Of a stretch of DNA of 64,000 bases, positions 16,879 through 27,002 are shown one piece after another (positions within the stretch are counted from its first letter, which is position 1; every line of letters starts with the position of its first letter). This DNA is from Niabella agricola (GTDB taxonomy: Bacteria; Bacteroidota; Bacteroidia; Chitinophagales; Chitinophagaceae). The DNA lies in the NCBI RefSeq assembly GCF_021538615.1, contig NZ_JAJHIZ010000003.1, positions 1,798,001 to 1,862,000 on the forward strand, written 5' to 3'. The translations under genes were made by a program, and so were the position numbers. The notes beneath the pieces were generated by a model, which saw nothing but the letters and a program-made list of their open reading frames with translations, had not been told where the DNA came from and did not search any database.

Positions 16879-18186
16879 TTATTTTGTAACGATGCGTATA
16901 TTTTCGGCAAGGAAGCCGGGATCCCAGTTATCAAACATTTTTTCGAATGTATACCGGGCGGTTTCTGCATCTGTTAACTGGTGCGACCAGCTGACGCGCG
17001 CAGCCGGGTTGGCGCCGGGTCCTGTGGATTTATACTCTGCGTAATAAGCCGTTTTTTCGTTGTCCGGATTGCTCCAATTGTGCCAGCCTTCGGCTCGGAT
17101 ATGACTGCCCAGCTCGCAGGAGATCAGTACCACCTGTGCTTCCGGCCGCCAGGGCCGGCCCAGGTATACCCCCGATATACCTGTTGCCGAGGTGAACCTG
17201 CAATTTTGAAATACATACCCGTAATCCTGTCCTGCAGATGTGGAGGCGGCCGTAACATATCCGCCCGTGCGGTTGCTATACAATTCGCAGTGATCGAACA
17301 AGGTTTTTGATCCGCCAAACATAAAATCGACCGAGCCTTCGATATAGCAGTTCTTTATATACTGCCGGGTGGCATTGTGTGCATACCAGGTATCCTGGTA
17401 GCCCAGAAAGCGGCAATTGATAAAGGCTGAAGAGGCTGCATCAATATACAGGGCCACCGCCTGCCCGGCATTCATTCCCGCTGAATTTGCAAACGTAATA
17501 TTGTCTGCAACAAAATTATTTCCTTTCACATAGAATGACCTGGAATCCGCGGTTCCGTAGGTGCCTCCTCCCGGCTTGGGACGGCCGCTGTAGTTATCAT
17601 ATGTAAGTACCGTTTGCGTCTTATCTTCGCCTACCAGGTAAATATAGGGCTTGTTCTGGCCTACTTCAATCACCTCCTTATAGGTGCCCTTCTTTATATA
17701 GATATAGTAATAGTTGGTACCATTCTCGGGCACCGCGTTGATGGCCGCCTGCACCGTGGTATAGTTACCCGAACCATCGGCGGCAACAACGGCATCGGCA
17801 ACCTTGTTAATAACAGGCGGCGCCATTGTCATAAAGGTATGTATCTGCGACTTTGAAGTTTCGGATGGAAATCTCCGGCTTATGGCACGCAACCGCAGCG
17901 CATAGCTGGTGCTCGGTGTTAGTCCTTCAAATGTATAAGAGCTCCCTGCAATGGTATCTGAAGCGGCGATGACTGCCGGAGCGAAAAAGGTTTCACCCTT
18001 GCATAGTTCTACAAAATAGCCATCAGCTCCGCTTACGGGATCCCAGCTGATTATCGCTTTGTCTGATTGAGGCTGTGCCACTAATGTACCCGGCTTATCG
18101 AGCTCATGCAAGCCGGTGGCCCTGCCGCCCTGTTCTTTCTTACAGGCTGTTGCAAATAACAGCGTCATCAACAGGATCCGTTTCAT
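16879..18186 (-). CDS. Pectin methylesterase (CE8), lipoprotein with N-terminal fibronectin type III domain (copy 3)
   Basis: Starting at the ATG at 18186 gives a lipoprotein signal with lipobox LFATAC followed by Lys-Lys. Residues of about 30-125 form a fibronectin type III-like module (KAIISWDPVSGADGYFVEL, FEGLTPSTSYALRLRAIS). The CE8 domain follows with DGSGNYTTVQAAINAVPENG, GYQDTWYAHN, EGSVDFMFGGSKTLF and YLGRPWRPEAQVVLI, so both catalytic Asp and the Arg are present. The FN3 module is closely similar to that of the PL1 gene next upstream. Lipidation, and the contrast with the soluble copies 1 and 2, suggests this copy works at the cell surface. Confidence 0.92.
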   Translation of the reverse strand: MKRILLMTLLFATACKKEQGGRATGLHELDKPGTLVAQPQSDKAIISWDPVSGADGYFVELCKGETFFAPAVIAASDTIAGSSYTFEGLTPSTSYALRLRAISRRFPSETSKSQIHTFMTMAPPVINKVADAVVAADGSGNYTTVQAAINAVPENGTNYYYIYIKKGTYKEVIEVGQNKPYIYLVGEDKTQTVLTYDNYSGRPKPGGGTYGTADSRSFYVKGNNFVADNITFANSAGMNAGQAVALYIDAASSAFINCRFLGYQDTWYAHNATRQYIKNCYIEGSVDFMFGGSKTLFDHCELYSNRTGGYVTAASTSAGQDYGYVFQNCRFTSATGISGVYLGRPWRPEAQVVLISCELGSHIRAEGWHNWSNPDNEKTAYYAEYKSTGPGANPAARVSWSHQLTDAETARYTFEKMFDNWDPGFLAENIRIVTK

Positions 18187-18247
18187 CTTTACAATTACAG
18201 ATGATCTCATTGGCAATGATTTTATTTTATGAATGTGCAGACAGGCG

Positions 18248-20014
18248 TTATTTCACCTGGTTATCCGTTATGCTTTTTACAAGGCTGTTTATGTATACTT
18301 CAATATTATCATAGACTGCACTTAGATCCCGGCTATTGGCATTGGCCAGTTTAGGATCCAGTCCATTGGCCGTTTCCCAGGCATCCGGCATACCATCCTC
18401 ATCTGAATCAGCAGAAGCGACCGATGCATTGAGTACCGGCCATCCGCCCACGTCTTTTTGTGTATCGATGATGCCCGGCAAACCCGAAACGGATCCTTTA
18501 TAGGTAGCGGTACCTGTTCTTACTTCATGCGTTATTCTCGCATCCACCGCATCTCTTTTATAAGAAGCCCCCGCATAGCTCAGAACGGCTTCGTATGCCT
18601 GCACGGCGGTATGCAACGGCACTTCATTAGCGGCAAAAGGAACGGTTTTCCGAACCATTTCCTCAGTAATCCCTGCGTCATAATCCACACCGCCATTCCA
18701 GTTGTTGGCGGTAACGGTCGTATTTCCATCTACATAATTCCCATTTATATAAAACCTACCATATCCCGCACCATAAACCAGGGGGTCCGGTGCCCCGGCA
18801 GCATTGTCTTTTGACACCTGCATGATGCGTTTATTGACTCTTGCAGGTGTAGCCGGCCCCGGTTTGTAGTAGTTGTTCATGATATTATATTCCCCGTTTT
18901 CACCACCGTAAGCGCTGTTGCCACTCCAGTTATAGATCACATTGTTCCTGTAATCGATTTTGTCAGGGCCGAAGATTCCCACTCCAGTTCCACTGCCACT
19001 GCTATACCGCAGCCCTCCATCAAACCTGGGGTTGCGGTTGGTATGATGGGCGATCAGGTTATGATGAAAGGTAGCCGGCGAACCGCCCCAGATACCGCCA
19101 TAACCATGAGCGCCTTTGGAATGCCCGGAGTTATTCATACTTTCCGTAACCATACACCACTGCAGGGTAAAATTTTTATTGTGATAAAAGGAAGCCGTTT
19201 CATCAATCGACCAGCTCATGGAGCAGTGATCGATTATGATGTTTTCTACATCCCGTCCCCAGAACGCATCACGCTCAATGGTAGCGACATTCGTATCACC
19301 CAGCCGGAACCGCATATACCGTACAATAACATTGTTGGCAGCAATATTCATTTCATAATCCTGAATACAGATACCATCGCCCGGGGCGGTTTGACCGGCT
19401 ATCGTTACATCGCCGTTCCTGATCTGCAGCCGCGATTTTAATTTAATATTACCTGACACCTCGAAAACGATGATCCGTTTACCCGACTGTTCAATCGCCG
19501 CACGCAGACTGCCTGCACCCGCATCATTTAAATTGGTAACCTTTACAATCTTACCGCCACGTCCACCGGTAGTATATTTTCCGGCGCCTTCTGCACCCGG
19601 GAAGGCCTGTGCTGTTTCTGGTATTTCCGGCGCCGCCGTGGTGAAACCCTGGTACAACCCTTTTGAAGTAAGGGATGCATTGGTTTTATGAATGGCTTTC
19701 AGTTTTGCCACATAACCCGTTTTTGCATCCAGACCGGTTACTTCCGTTTCGGCAACAGCAATTGTATCGCTTTTATAAAAAGGACTTATAAAAACAGGCC
19801 CTTTTGCAATTTCTACCACATATCCCTGGGCACCCGCAACCGGGGACCAGCTCAATTTAACCGATGTAGAAGCGGAAAGGATCTGTAAACCGCCGGGGGC
19901 TGGCAGCTCCAATCCTTCACGGGTTACCGGGTCTTCTTTTTTGGCACAGGATCCGGCCAGTACAAAAAAGACCATTGCCAGGCTTAACATACCTCCATTT
20001 ATATTAAATGTCAT
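18248..20014 (-). CDS. Pectate lyase PL1, lipoprotein with N-terminal fibronectin type III domain (copy 2)
   Basis: 588-residue lyase with a lipobox VLAGSC followed by Ala-Lys-Lys. The N-terminal FN3-like module (about 40-130) carries VKLSWSPVAGAQGYVVEI and TEVTGLDAKTGYVAKLKAI, matching the module of CE8 copy 3. The PL1 beta-helix follows: FPGAEGAGKYTTGGR, IAGQTAPGDGICI, IIIDHCSMSWSIDETAS, FHHNLIAHHTNRNPRFDGG. The C-terminal DSDEDGMPDAWETANGL is a Ca-binding repeat as in copy 1. Being first after the SusCD block, with surface-type tethering, it is a good candidate for the initial endo-cut on the cell surface. Confidence 0.92.
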   Translation of the reverse strand: MTFNINGGMLSLAMVFFVLAGSCAKKEDPVTREGLELPAPGGLQILSASTSVKLSWSPVAGAQGYVVEIAKGPVFISPFYKSDTIAVAETEVTGLDAKTGYVAKLKAIHKTNASLTSKGLYQGFTTAAPEIPETAQAFPGAEGAGKYTTGGRGGKIVKVTNLNDAGAGSLRAAIEQSGKRIIVFEVSGNIKLKSRLQIRNGDVTIAGQTAPGDGICIQDYEMNIAANNVIVRYMRFRLGDTNVATIERDAFWGRDVENIIIDHCSMSWSIDETASFYHNKNFTLQWCMVTESMNNSGHSKGAHGYGGIWGGSPATFHHNLIAHHTNRNPRFDGGLRYSSGSGTGVGIFGPDKIDYRNNVIYNWSGNSAYGGENGEYNIMNNYYKPGPATPARVNKRIMQVSKDNAAGAPDPLVYGAGYGRFYINGNYVDGNTTVTANNWNGGVDYDAGITEEMVRKTVPFAANEVPLHTAVQAYEAVLSYAGASYKRDAVDARITHEVRTGTATYKGSVSGLPGIIDTQKDVGGWPVLNASVASADSDEDGMPDAWETANGLDPKLANANSRDLSAVYDNIEVYINSLVKSITDNQVK

Positions 20015-20055
20015 TCTATTGGTCGTTTTTAAATATTCGTTGGAATCATTCCGGA

Positions 20056-21681
20056 TCAGGGCCGCCAGCGCGGATCACCGGCCGTTCCTTTACCGGGGAA
20101 CCCGTTATCCTTTATGAAAAACTGACCGGTATCCGGACTCACAAATATATCAGTGCTGGTTTTGGTATAGTTGGTATAGCTCGGCAATATGGCTGAAGCA
20201 TCACTCTTCCATACAAAATCGGAAGCCGTAAAATTGTTTCCGGATGTGACTACAACGGCCGGGTTGGCCCTGATGCCCCTTATTTCATATACGGGTGGCG
20301 TTGCCGTTGTTCCCTTTGCTCTTCCCAGGATTATATTATTAAAATCGATTCCTCCCGAAGGGTATAGCGTGGTGCCATTGAAATCAATGATATAATTGGG
20401 CGACAATACCGCATTATAAAAGGTACTATTGCTCACCGCCATCTTGCCGTTCATATTGTTCTTACTGGTAAAAAACTTTTCAGCATTGTAGAGGGTGGAG
20501 TTATTGAACGTAAAATTATGCACCACCGCGGTTGCATCGTCGACCGTTACCACGCCATATCCGCCTACGTTGTAAAGGATGGAGTTTTCAATGGTATATT
20601 TCCCTATTTTGATGGCGCCCCTGAAGCGGGTAACCCCCCGCAGATCATGAATAATACAATTATCGAACAGGAGCTCGTCGATATTGATTGTTGCACCACT
20701 TGGATTGAAAAGGTACTTTCCCGCGGCATCATTTGTATATAATTCAAGATCTAAAAACGCCGCTTTTGCGATGTTCGCACCAGCAGGAATGCTAAAATTG
20801 CCGGTCCCCGTAATGGCTATTTTTGCTTTTGCTGTTACAAACGGATCGGCCCCGCTCATGATCGTAATGGATTTTGAAATATTCAATGCCGCAGCAATAT
20901 CATAAAGAGCACCTCTTTTTAAAATAATTGTGACTCCGGCTGCAGCATTTTCCACAACGGAGGATAGATTCACCGTTGACGGGTCTGTCTGCTGCAGATC
21001 GATTACCTCGCCCGCTATGGCTTCTTTTGTGGTATAACTGTTACTACCCCTGAACTTCGTTCCGCTGTAAAGTTCCACGCGGTACGCCGTGGCGGCCGTC
21101 AATCCTTCAATCAAAACATAAGCATGGGACCGGTCATCCGCCGTAAGCGTTAGCTCCTTAACCGTGGTACGGTCATCTGTTTTGATCACTTTTACAGTAG
21201 TTACCGCATCTCCCTCGTTTTTCCATTTAAACAGGATAGTGGTCCAGCCCACATCCGATGAAACCGGATCTATTACAATTGTCGGGAACCGGGGTGTTTT
21301 GATTTCCCCGAAATCTGCCGGACGTGAATTTTTTAAAGGATCCGTTGGATGCAGCGCTGTGACCCGCACCTGGTAGAGTTGTTCCCACAAAAGATTTTCA
21401 ACGGCAGCCGCAGTGGTATCTTTTACTTCTACAGCATTTGAAACGGTTTTAAATGAGTCCATGCTCAACTCTATTTTATATTTATCCGTTTCCGTATTTT
21501 TCTGCCAGGCAACATCTATATAATTCCCGGGGGCTTTCAGACTGCCTTTGATCACAGGCCGGAACAACCGGGGCGCTTCTCCATCCAACTCTGGTTTCCA
21601 TTCCTTTTTGCAGGAACCGGCTACAACAACTGCAAGTGCGGTCCATATGAATATATATCTGAAAACTGATTGATTGTTCAT
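20056..21681 (-). CDS. Surface lipoprotein of DUF4957/DUF5123 type, probable pectin-binding protein
   Basis: 541-residue lipoprotein (lipobox VVAGSC then Lys-Lys) placed directly after SusD, where SusE/F-like surface glycan-binding proteins normally lie. Residues of about 25-240 hold two FN3-like domains (YIDVAWQKNTETDKYKIEL; GWTTILFKWKNEGDAVTTVKV). From about 250 on it is a beta-helix of the DUF4957/DUF5123 kind (ITIMSGADP, LLFDNCIIHDLRGV, NFTFNNSTLYNAEKF). I see no catalytic signature of a known lyase or hydrolase. In known pectin loci such proteins are assumed to bind galacturonan. A degenerate parallel beta-helix enzyme cannot be excluded. Confidence 0.75.
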   Translation of the reverse strand: MNNQSVFRYIFIWTALAVVVAGSCKKEWKPELDGEAPRLFRPVIKGSLKAPGNYIDVAWQKNTETDKYKIELSMDSFKTVSNAVEVKDTTAAAVENLLWEQLYQVRVTALHPTDPLKNSRPADFGEIKTPRFPTIVIDPVSSDVGWTTILFKWKNEGDAVTTVKVIKTDDRTTVKELTLTADDRSHAYVLIEGLTAATAYRVELYSGTKFRGSNSYTTKEAIAGEVIDLQQTDPSTVNLSSVVENAAAGVTIILKRGALYDIAAALNISKSITIMSGADPFVTAKAKIAITGTGNFSIPAGANIAKAAFLDLELYTNDAAGKYLFNPSGATINIDELLFDNCIIHDLRGVTRFRGAIKIGKYTIENSILYNVGGYGVVTVDDATAVVHNFTFNNSTLYNAEKFFTSKNNMNGKMAVSNSTFYNAVLSPNYIIDFNGTTLYPSGGIDFNNIILGRAKGTTATPPVYEIRGIRANPAVVVTSGNNFTASDFVWKSDASAILPSYTNYTKTSTDIFVSPDTGQFFIKDNGFPGKGTAGDPRWRP

Positions 21682-21698
21682 TTCACTAAGTTTTAGGA

Positions 21699-23540
21699 TT
21701 AGAAGTTATACCCTTCGTTTTTCAGGGAACCCAGGCTGCTGCTGACCACTGAACTGTGCAGCGGCAGGATATAGGGTACCGGTGCATTGCCCGACTCATC
21801 CTTATACCCCCTCCAGGACCTAAGAATATAATCGGCCGGCCCATTGGTAGTGGTATTGTACAAGGCCGACATCCAGGGCGTCCGGGTATAACCATCGGGG
21901 TTATCGCCCTTGGACGGACTATCCTTCAGAGGAGGAAGCACCGGGCTCTTTCTGAAAATACCGCCAAACCATTCAATGGTCTTGTCTGCCTTTATCCTGT
22001 AATAAAGGTTTACGGGTAAATAATCGTAAGGACCTGCACCGTTAACGGCGTTCTCGCCCATTTGTGCCAGTTTTTGTTTGGCTTCAGCGATCTTTTTTCC
22101 AAACAGGTTCCAGCGGATCAGGTCATAATGCCGGATGCATTCGCCACCCAGCTCCCAGGCTCTTTCATTCACAATTGCATTAAAGAACGCATCCTTGCCC
22201 GTAGCTACACCTGCTACATAGGCATCCACTTTTTCTGTCCAATAAGCGCTGTTGAATGCTCTTTTTCGCACTGTTTTAAGCATTTCAATTGCAGCACCTG
22301 TAGGCCCGTTATTCAGTTCGTTTTCCGCCTCAGCATACATCAGCATCACATCAGACAGGCGCATAATGGGCCAGTTAATGCCGGTTCCCTTCGCGGAGGT
22401 TGGACCAGAAGGCGTAGGCATCAGCAGCCGGCTCCAATTTCCGATCCCCAATCCGGTTATGCTGATGGGGGCCTGTGTTAATGTTTTATCATACTTAATA
22501 AAAGCCACGGTCTTTGCCAGCCGGGCATCCAGTGTGTCAAAACTATACGCATAGGAAGGCGCCAACGGCTTGTATGTAGACCCTGAGCCATAATTATGAT
22601 CCCCCGCATCTACGGCCATTCCGATATTCCAGCCCACATCCCCGAAGCCGGGTTGAAAGGCAACCTCGTACAATACATCCGTTTTACTGTCTACAATCCA
22701 TTTACTCTGATTGTCAAATACCGCTGCAAAAGAAGGGTTTAATGTGCGTCCCCAATCGTAAATAGCCTTATGTGCATAGTCTCTTGCAATCTGATAATAA
22801 TCTTTATAATCCTCCTTACGGCGCATGATCATATCCGGGTATAACCAGTATCCTCCCCGACACAATGCCAGCCGGGCAATTAGTCCCTGTACAAATTCCC
22901 GGTTCACCCGTTCCACGCCGTATTCCACATCGGCTGCTGGTTTCATACCGGGCTCAACGCTGATCAGGTCCTGGATCAGTGTGCTTAGTATGACACCCCT
23001 GTCAGTGCGGGACAGGTACAGGGTATCGCCGCCGCGGGTAGGTTTTAGTTTAAATGGAACATCGCCCCAATAATTGATCAGCCAGTAATACCATAACGCC
23101 CGTAAGGCCTTTGCTTCACCCAGTAGTTGTTTCATGTCGGCCTGCGTTGCGCGGGGTGATTGTTCAATCCCTTCTACCGCAATATTGGCCCGGTTAATGG
23201 CATTGTAGGCATTCTCCCAAACCGTTCGTATATCACCATTGGCATCGGTTGCTTCCATCGACCAGATGTCCCTCCGGGAATTATCGGGTGCCGAACCTAC
23301 ACCACCTACCTCTACATCTGTATTGGGAATAAATGAATCCGATAAGCGGGAGGTGAACGCATCCTGGTTAAACAAGGCGTAAATGCTATATACCCCTTTA
23401 ACGGCTTCGTTGGAATTGGCGTAGATATATTCCTGCGTGAAATTGGAAGGCGAATCGGTATCTAAAAATTTTTTGCAGGAAGTGCTGGCTGCAGTAATAC
23501 AAAGAGTTGAATATATATATAAGGATAACTTATTTTTCAT
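21699..23540 (-). CDS. SusD/RagB-family outer-membrane glycan-binding lipoprotein
   Basis: 613-residue lipoprotein with a cysteine after ITAASTS followed by Lys-Lys-Phe-Leu-Asp, the standard SusD mature N-terminus (KKFLDTDSPSNFT). TPR-like helices follow, with ALRALWYYWLINYWGDVPF near 145-165 and LMYAEAENELNNG near 410, both conserved in the family, and an AWELGGECIRHYDLIRW segment near 465. It caps the SusC channel encoded 8 bp upstream and delivers pectic oligosaccharides to it. The substrate is inferred from the neighbours. Confidence 0.95.
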   Translation of the reverse strand: MKNKLSLYIYSTLCITAASTSCKKFLDTDSPSNFTQEYIYANSNEAVKGVYSIYALFNQDAFTSRLSDSFIPNTDVEVGGVGSAPDNSRRDIWSMEATDANGDIRTVWENAYNAINRANIAVEGIEQSPRATQADMKQLLGEAKALRALWYYWLINYWGDVPFKLKPTRGGDTLYLSRTDRGVILSTLIQDLISVEPGMKPAADVEYGVERVNREFVQGLIARLALCRGGYWLYPDMIMRRKEDYKDYYQIARDYAHKAIYDWGRTLNPSFAAVFDNQSKWIVDSKTDVLYEVAFQPGFGDVGWNIGMAVDAGDHNYGSGSTYKPLAPSYAYSFDTLDARLAKTVAFIKYDKTLTQAPISITGLGIGNWSRLLMPTPSGPTSAKGTGINWPIMRLSDVMLMYAEAENELNNGPTGAAIEMLKTVRKRAFNSAYWTEKVDAYVAGVATGKDAFFNAIVNERAWELGGECIRHYDLIRWNLFGKKIAEAKQKLAQMGENAVNGAGPYDYLPVNLYYRIKADKTIEWFGGIFRKSPVLPPLKDSPSKGDNPDGYTRTPWMSALYNTTTNGPADYILRSWRGYKDESGNAPVPYILPLHSSVVSSSLGSLKNEGYNF

Positions 23541-23548
23541 AACCGCTT

Positions 23549-26500
23549 TTATTTAAAGTTTACATTTAAACCGAACGTAAAGGACCGGCTCTTGGGGTAG
23601 GCCGAATAATCGACGCCGGGCGTTAAGGCCGCATAGGCACTGCTGCGCGTGGTAGACACTTCGGGATCGTAACCCGTATAGCGCGTGAGCACAAAAGCAT
23701 TATAGATGGTTCCAAAAACCCGGAGCGATGCAATCCCTGCTTTGACCGTAAGCCTGCGCGGCAGGGTATACCCCACCGTAAAGAAACTCATCCTTAAAAA
23801 CGAACCGTCCTCAATGGCATCAGAGGTAATCACCGGCGAGGCAGTGCCCATGGAAAAAGGCGACCAGACGGTTGCATGTTGGTTAAGTGCCACCAGGTCC
23901 TCAAGTGAAGTCACCAACTCGCCCTGTTCGTTTACATATTTATAGCGGTTGGAGGAATTCATCCGGTCGGAAATATTGCCAAAAGTGGTCCGGTACAGCA
24001 TATTGTATTGGATACGCCCGGTATTATAAATATCATTACCATATACCCAGTTGAAGAAGGTGCTCAGGTCAAAGTCGCCGACGCGGCCATTTAAGCCAAA
24101 ACCTCCCGAATGCTTGGGTACGGCGTTGCCGATGACCTGCCGATCCTTATCGGCAGTAATTTGCCCATCGTTATTCAGGTCTTTCAGTTTCAGGGTACCG
24201 GGCCGAACACCAATGGCACCTCCCAGTATGGCGGCATCAGAAGCAACGCCGTCTTTTAAAACATACTGCCTGGTTGCCGCGTTATACGATTCAAAATCAT
24301 CGGAGGTATAAAAGCCGTCTGCTACGTAGCCATAGATCTGCCCAATGGTACCGCCGGTTTCCAGCAGGTAGTCATCCTGGGTCTTTAAATCGGTGCCTGC
24401 CCAGTTCGACTGGAAGGTTCTGATATTATTACCATCCAGCTTATCGATCCTTGGTATGTTGCGCCCGATATTAAAGGATGCGCTCAGGCTGAAGTTTTTC
24501 TTTTCTATGATCGGAGCATTGAGCCCCACTTCGAATCCCTGGTTGGAGGTTTGACCGAGGTTGATGAGTTGACTTCTAAAACCGTTGTAACTGGGTATGG
24601 CATTATCAATGATCAATCCCTTTACCGTATTCTTATAAATATCGATCGCACCATTCAGTTTGTTTTTAAACAGCGAGAAGTCAATCCCCGCATTCCTGGA
24701 AACCGTGGTTTCCCATTTTAGATTTGGATTGGGCAATGAGCTGTTTAAGATGTTGTAATATACCTGCGATTCGTCTCCGGCGCCATAGCTTCTGTTTTGG
24801 CTGGGCGCAAATAAAAACCGCCAGCTGTCGTTTGCAATACGATTGTTGCCCGATTCGCCATAGCTTAACCGCAGCTTGAGATCATCTACGAAACCTGCAT
24901 TTTTCAAAAAGTTTTCTTCTTTCATTTTCCAGGCCACAGCCGCCGATGGAAAATAGCCCCACCGGTTGCCTGGCGCAAATTTGCTGGACCCGTCGGCACG
25001 CAAGGTTGCATTGAGAATATACTTATCTAAAAATGTATAATTGAGCCGTGTAAAGCCGGATACCATATCCTCGCCTCTCAACTCGCGGGTTTCAACCAGG
25101 TATGGGGTACCCAGCGCCATATTGGCAAATAATACTTCGGGAGCAGTACCTTCTTCAAATTTTATTGACTTGTTGAGCGCTGAACGTCCCGTGGCAAAAT
25201 TGAGCTCATGCCCCAGCAAAAAACTCAGGTTGTGCTTTTTGTTGTTGAACGCCCGGAAATTGGCAGTATTGACGAGGCGATAAGCATCAGAAGAAGCAGA
25301 ACTGATTTCTCCCAATGGCTGGGCATTTCCTATATTGCGCGACTCGCCGGTGAGCGGTCCCCAATACCTGAGGTTGCGGCCGGTGCGTAGGGTAACGGCC
25401 AGCTCCGATCGGAGACTTAACCGCTTCAAAGGAGTAAAAGAGAGCGCTGCACCCAAACTGAGATCTCTTGTGCTTCGTTGCCGGTAATCCTGTTTCGCCA
25501 GCTCCACCGGGTTGACCAGGCTTTTCAGAAAATTGTCATAATCATCTTCCCCGTCCTGTATATCGATCGGGTCAATTTCAATATGATCGGCCAGCCCGTT
25601 TATAGGCCTTGTTTGAATACCATCAGCAATACGTACACTGGAACTGCCCGAGGTACCTGCACCATCAACGATATTGTTGGTATACCGTGCCGAAAGATCC
25701 AGCTTTAGGTTCTTATACAACTCGTGATTTAATTTAAAGTTGAAATAAAAACGCTTTTGCCCGGAATTGAGCATCAGCCCCTCATCATTGTTATAGGTGG
25801 CACCAAAACTCAATTTGGTTTTTTCGGTACCGCCCGAAATCGAAAGATTATGCTGGGAAGATCTTATGGCTCCTCCGAATAATTCATCCTGCCAGTTGGT
25901 ACCTGCCTGGTATTTGTAAAGCTCCAGGTCGTCATATGCTCCAAAAAATTTTTTAAAATTGGTATATTCACTGGAAGTGGTGCCCCGGATCAGACCATAT
26001 TCATACTGCAACAAAGCAAATTCATAGGGCGACAATACTTTTAACTCCCTTGGCATGTATTTGCTCTGGAAAAAGTTATTATAATTTACAGATGTCCGGC
26101 CCGCTTTTGGTTTTTTAGTAGTTACAATGATCACTCCGTTAGCACCTCTTGATCCATAGATGGCGGTAGCGGAGGCATCTTTTAATACATCCACCGTTTC
26201 TACATCTGACGAGGAGATATCATTAAGATTATCGACAATGAACCCATCTACAATATATAACGGTGCATTGTCCTGGGTGATGGATCCTCCGCCTCTTACC
26301 CGAACTACGATCTCTGCTCCGGGCGCTCCGTCAACTGTGGTTACCTGTACCCCGGGTAACCGTCCTGTTAGCGCCTCGGCCATATTTACCACCGGCGATT
26401 TCTCCAGTTCCCTACCCTTTATAGAACTCACTGCACCCGTGAGGTCTTTTCTGCGGGCGGTACCATAACCAATGACCACCACTTCGTCGCCGGCCACCAC

Positions 26501-26785
26501 GTTCTTTACAAGGGAAACGATCATTCCATCCTTTGCAGCAACCGTTTGGCCGGTATAACCGGTATGAGAAAATACAAGCTGCGGTTCGCCGCTGTCCGGT
26601 ACCAGGATTGAAAACCGGCCCCGGCTGTCTGTTTGCGCGGCGGCACTACTCTTCTCTAATGTGATCGTAACTCCGACAAGCGGATCATTTGAATCTTCCA
26701 GTACGGTACCCGATATTTTTTTTGTTTGGGCACGGGCGGCGATTCCCAACACAATGGTCAATAACAATAATAAGACTCTGTTCAT
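23549..26785 (-). CDS. SusC/RagA-family TonB-dependent oligosaccharide transporter
   Basis: 1078-residue outer-membrane importer for pectic oligosaccharides. After the signal peptide (cleavage near Ala-Arg-Ala-Gln) comes a carboxypeptidase-regulatory-like domain (about 22-100), then GDEVVVIGYGTARRKDLTGAV, which combines the probable TonB box with the start of the plug. The plug includes ATAIYGSRGANGVIIVTTKK. The rest is the 22-strand barrel ending in Phe-Gly-Leu-Asn-Val-Asn-Phe-Lys. There is no N-terminal secretin/TonB short domain, so it is not an anti-sigma-coupled transducer. It is the first gene of the operon, with a 437-bp upstream region. Confidence 0.95.
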   Translation of the reverse strand: MNRVLLLLLTIVLGIAARAQTKKISGTVLEDSNDPLVGVTITLEKSSAAAQTDSRGRFSILVPDSGEPQLVFSHTGYTGQTVAAKDGMIVSLVKNVVAGDEVVVIGYGTARRKDLTGAVSSIKGRELEKSPVVNMAEALTGRLPGVQVTTVDGAPGAEIVVRVRGGGSITQDNAPLYIVDGFIVDNLNDISSSDVETVDVLKDASATAIYGSRGANGVIIVTTKKPKAGRTSVNYNNFFQSKYMPRELKVLSPYEFALLQYEYGLIRGTTSSEYTNFKKFFGAYDDLELYKYQAGTNWQDELFGGAIRSSQHNLSISGGTEKTKLSFGATYNNDEGLMLNSGQKRFYFNFKLNHELYKNLKLDLSARYTNNIVDGAGTSGSSSVRIADGIQTRPINGLADHIEIDPIDIQDGEDDYDNFLKSLVNPVELAKQDYRQRSTRDLSLGAALSFTPLKRLSLRSELAVTLRTGRNLRYWGPLTGESRNIGNAQPLGEISSASSDAYRLVNTANFRAFNNKKHNLSFLLGHELNFATGRSALNKSIKFEEGTAPEVLFANMALGTPYLVETRELRGEDMVSGFTRLNYTFLDKYILNATLRADGSSKFAPGNRWGYFPSAAVAWKMKEENFLKNAGFVDDLKLRLSYGESGNNRIANDSWRFLFAPSQNRSYGAGDESQVYYNILNSSLPNPNLKWETTVSRNAGIDFSLFKNKLNGAIDIYKNTVKGLIIDNAIPSYNGFRSQLINLGQTSNQGFEVGLNAPIIEKKNFSLSASFNIGRNIPRIDKLDGNNIRTFQSNWAGTDLKTQDDYLLETGGTIGQIYGYVADGFYTSDDFESYNAATRQYVLKDGVASDAAILGGAIGVRPGTLKLKDLNNDGQITADKDRQVIGNAVPKHSGGFGLNGRVGDFDLSTFFNWVYGNDIYNTGRIQYNMLYRTTFGNISDRMNSSNRYKYVNEQGELVTSLEDLVALNQHATVWSPFSMGTASPVITSDAIEDGSFLRMSFFTVGYTLPRRLTVKAGIASLRVFGTIYNAFVLTRYTGYDPEVSTTRSSAYAALTPGVDYSAYPKSRSFTFGLNVNFK

Positions 26786-26850
26786 ACGGCAGTAATTAGA
26801 ATTTATATTCAGTTATGCTGGTTTACGTTTCCGACCTCATTGATTGCATT

Positions 26851-26864
26851 TCTAACCGCTTTCA
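26851..26864. promoter_or_regulatory. Candidate LacI-type operator, susC-proximal
   Basis: TCTAACCGCTTTCA fits 9 of 10 fixed positions of TGNAANCGNTTNCA. It lies 66 bp upstream of the susC start codon, a place where repressor binding would block transcription or early elongation. Confidence 0.4.
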
Positions 26865-27002
26865 CCGGGTACCATTTTTTTCCGAACGCCTGCTTCACAT
26901 ACGGCTTCTGCCCCTTTACAACAAGGGTATACAGCATCACTTCTTATGCGTACCATGAGATTCCGGATCTGCAAGCATCGATCTACATAGTGCTTTTACC
27001 AA

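Noticed and set aside
26920..26940. TACCCTTG on the minus strand as a susC -7 element
   Set aside because: One mismatch to TAnnTTTG and no TTTG at the required distance upstream.
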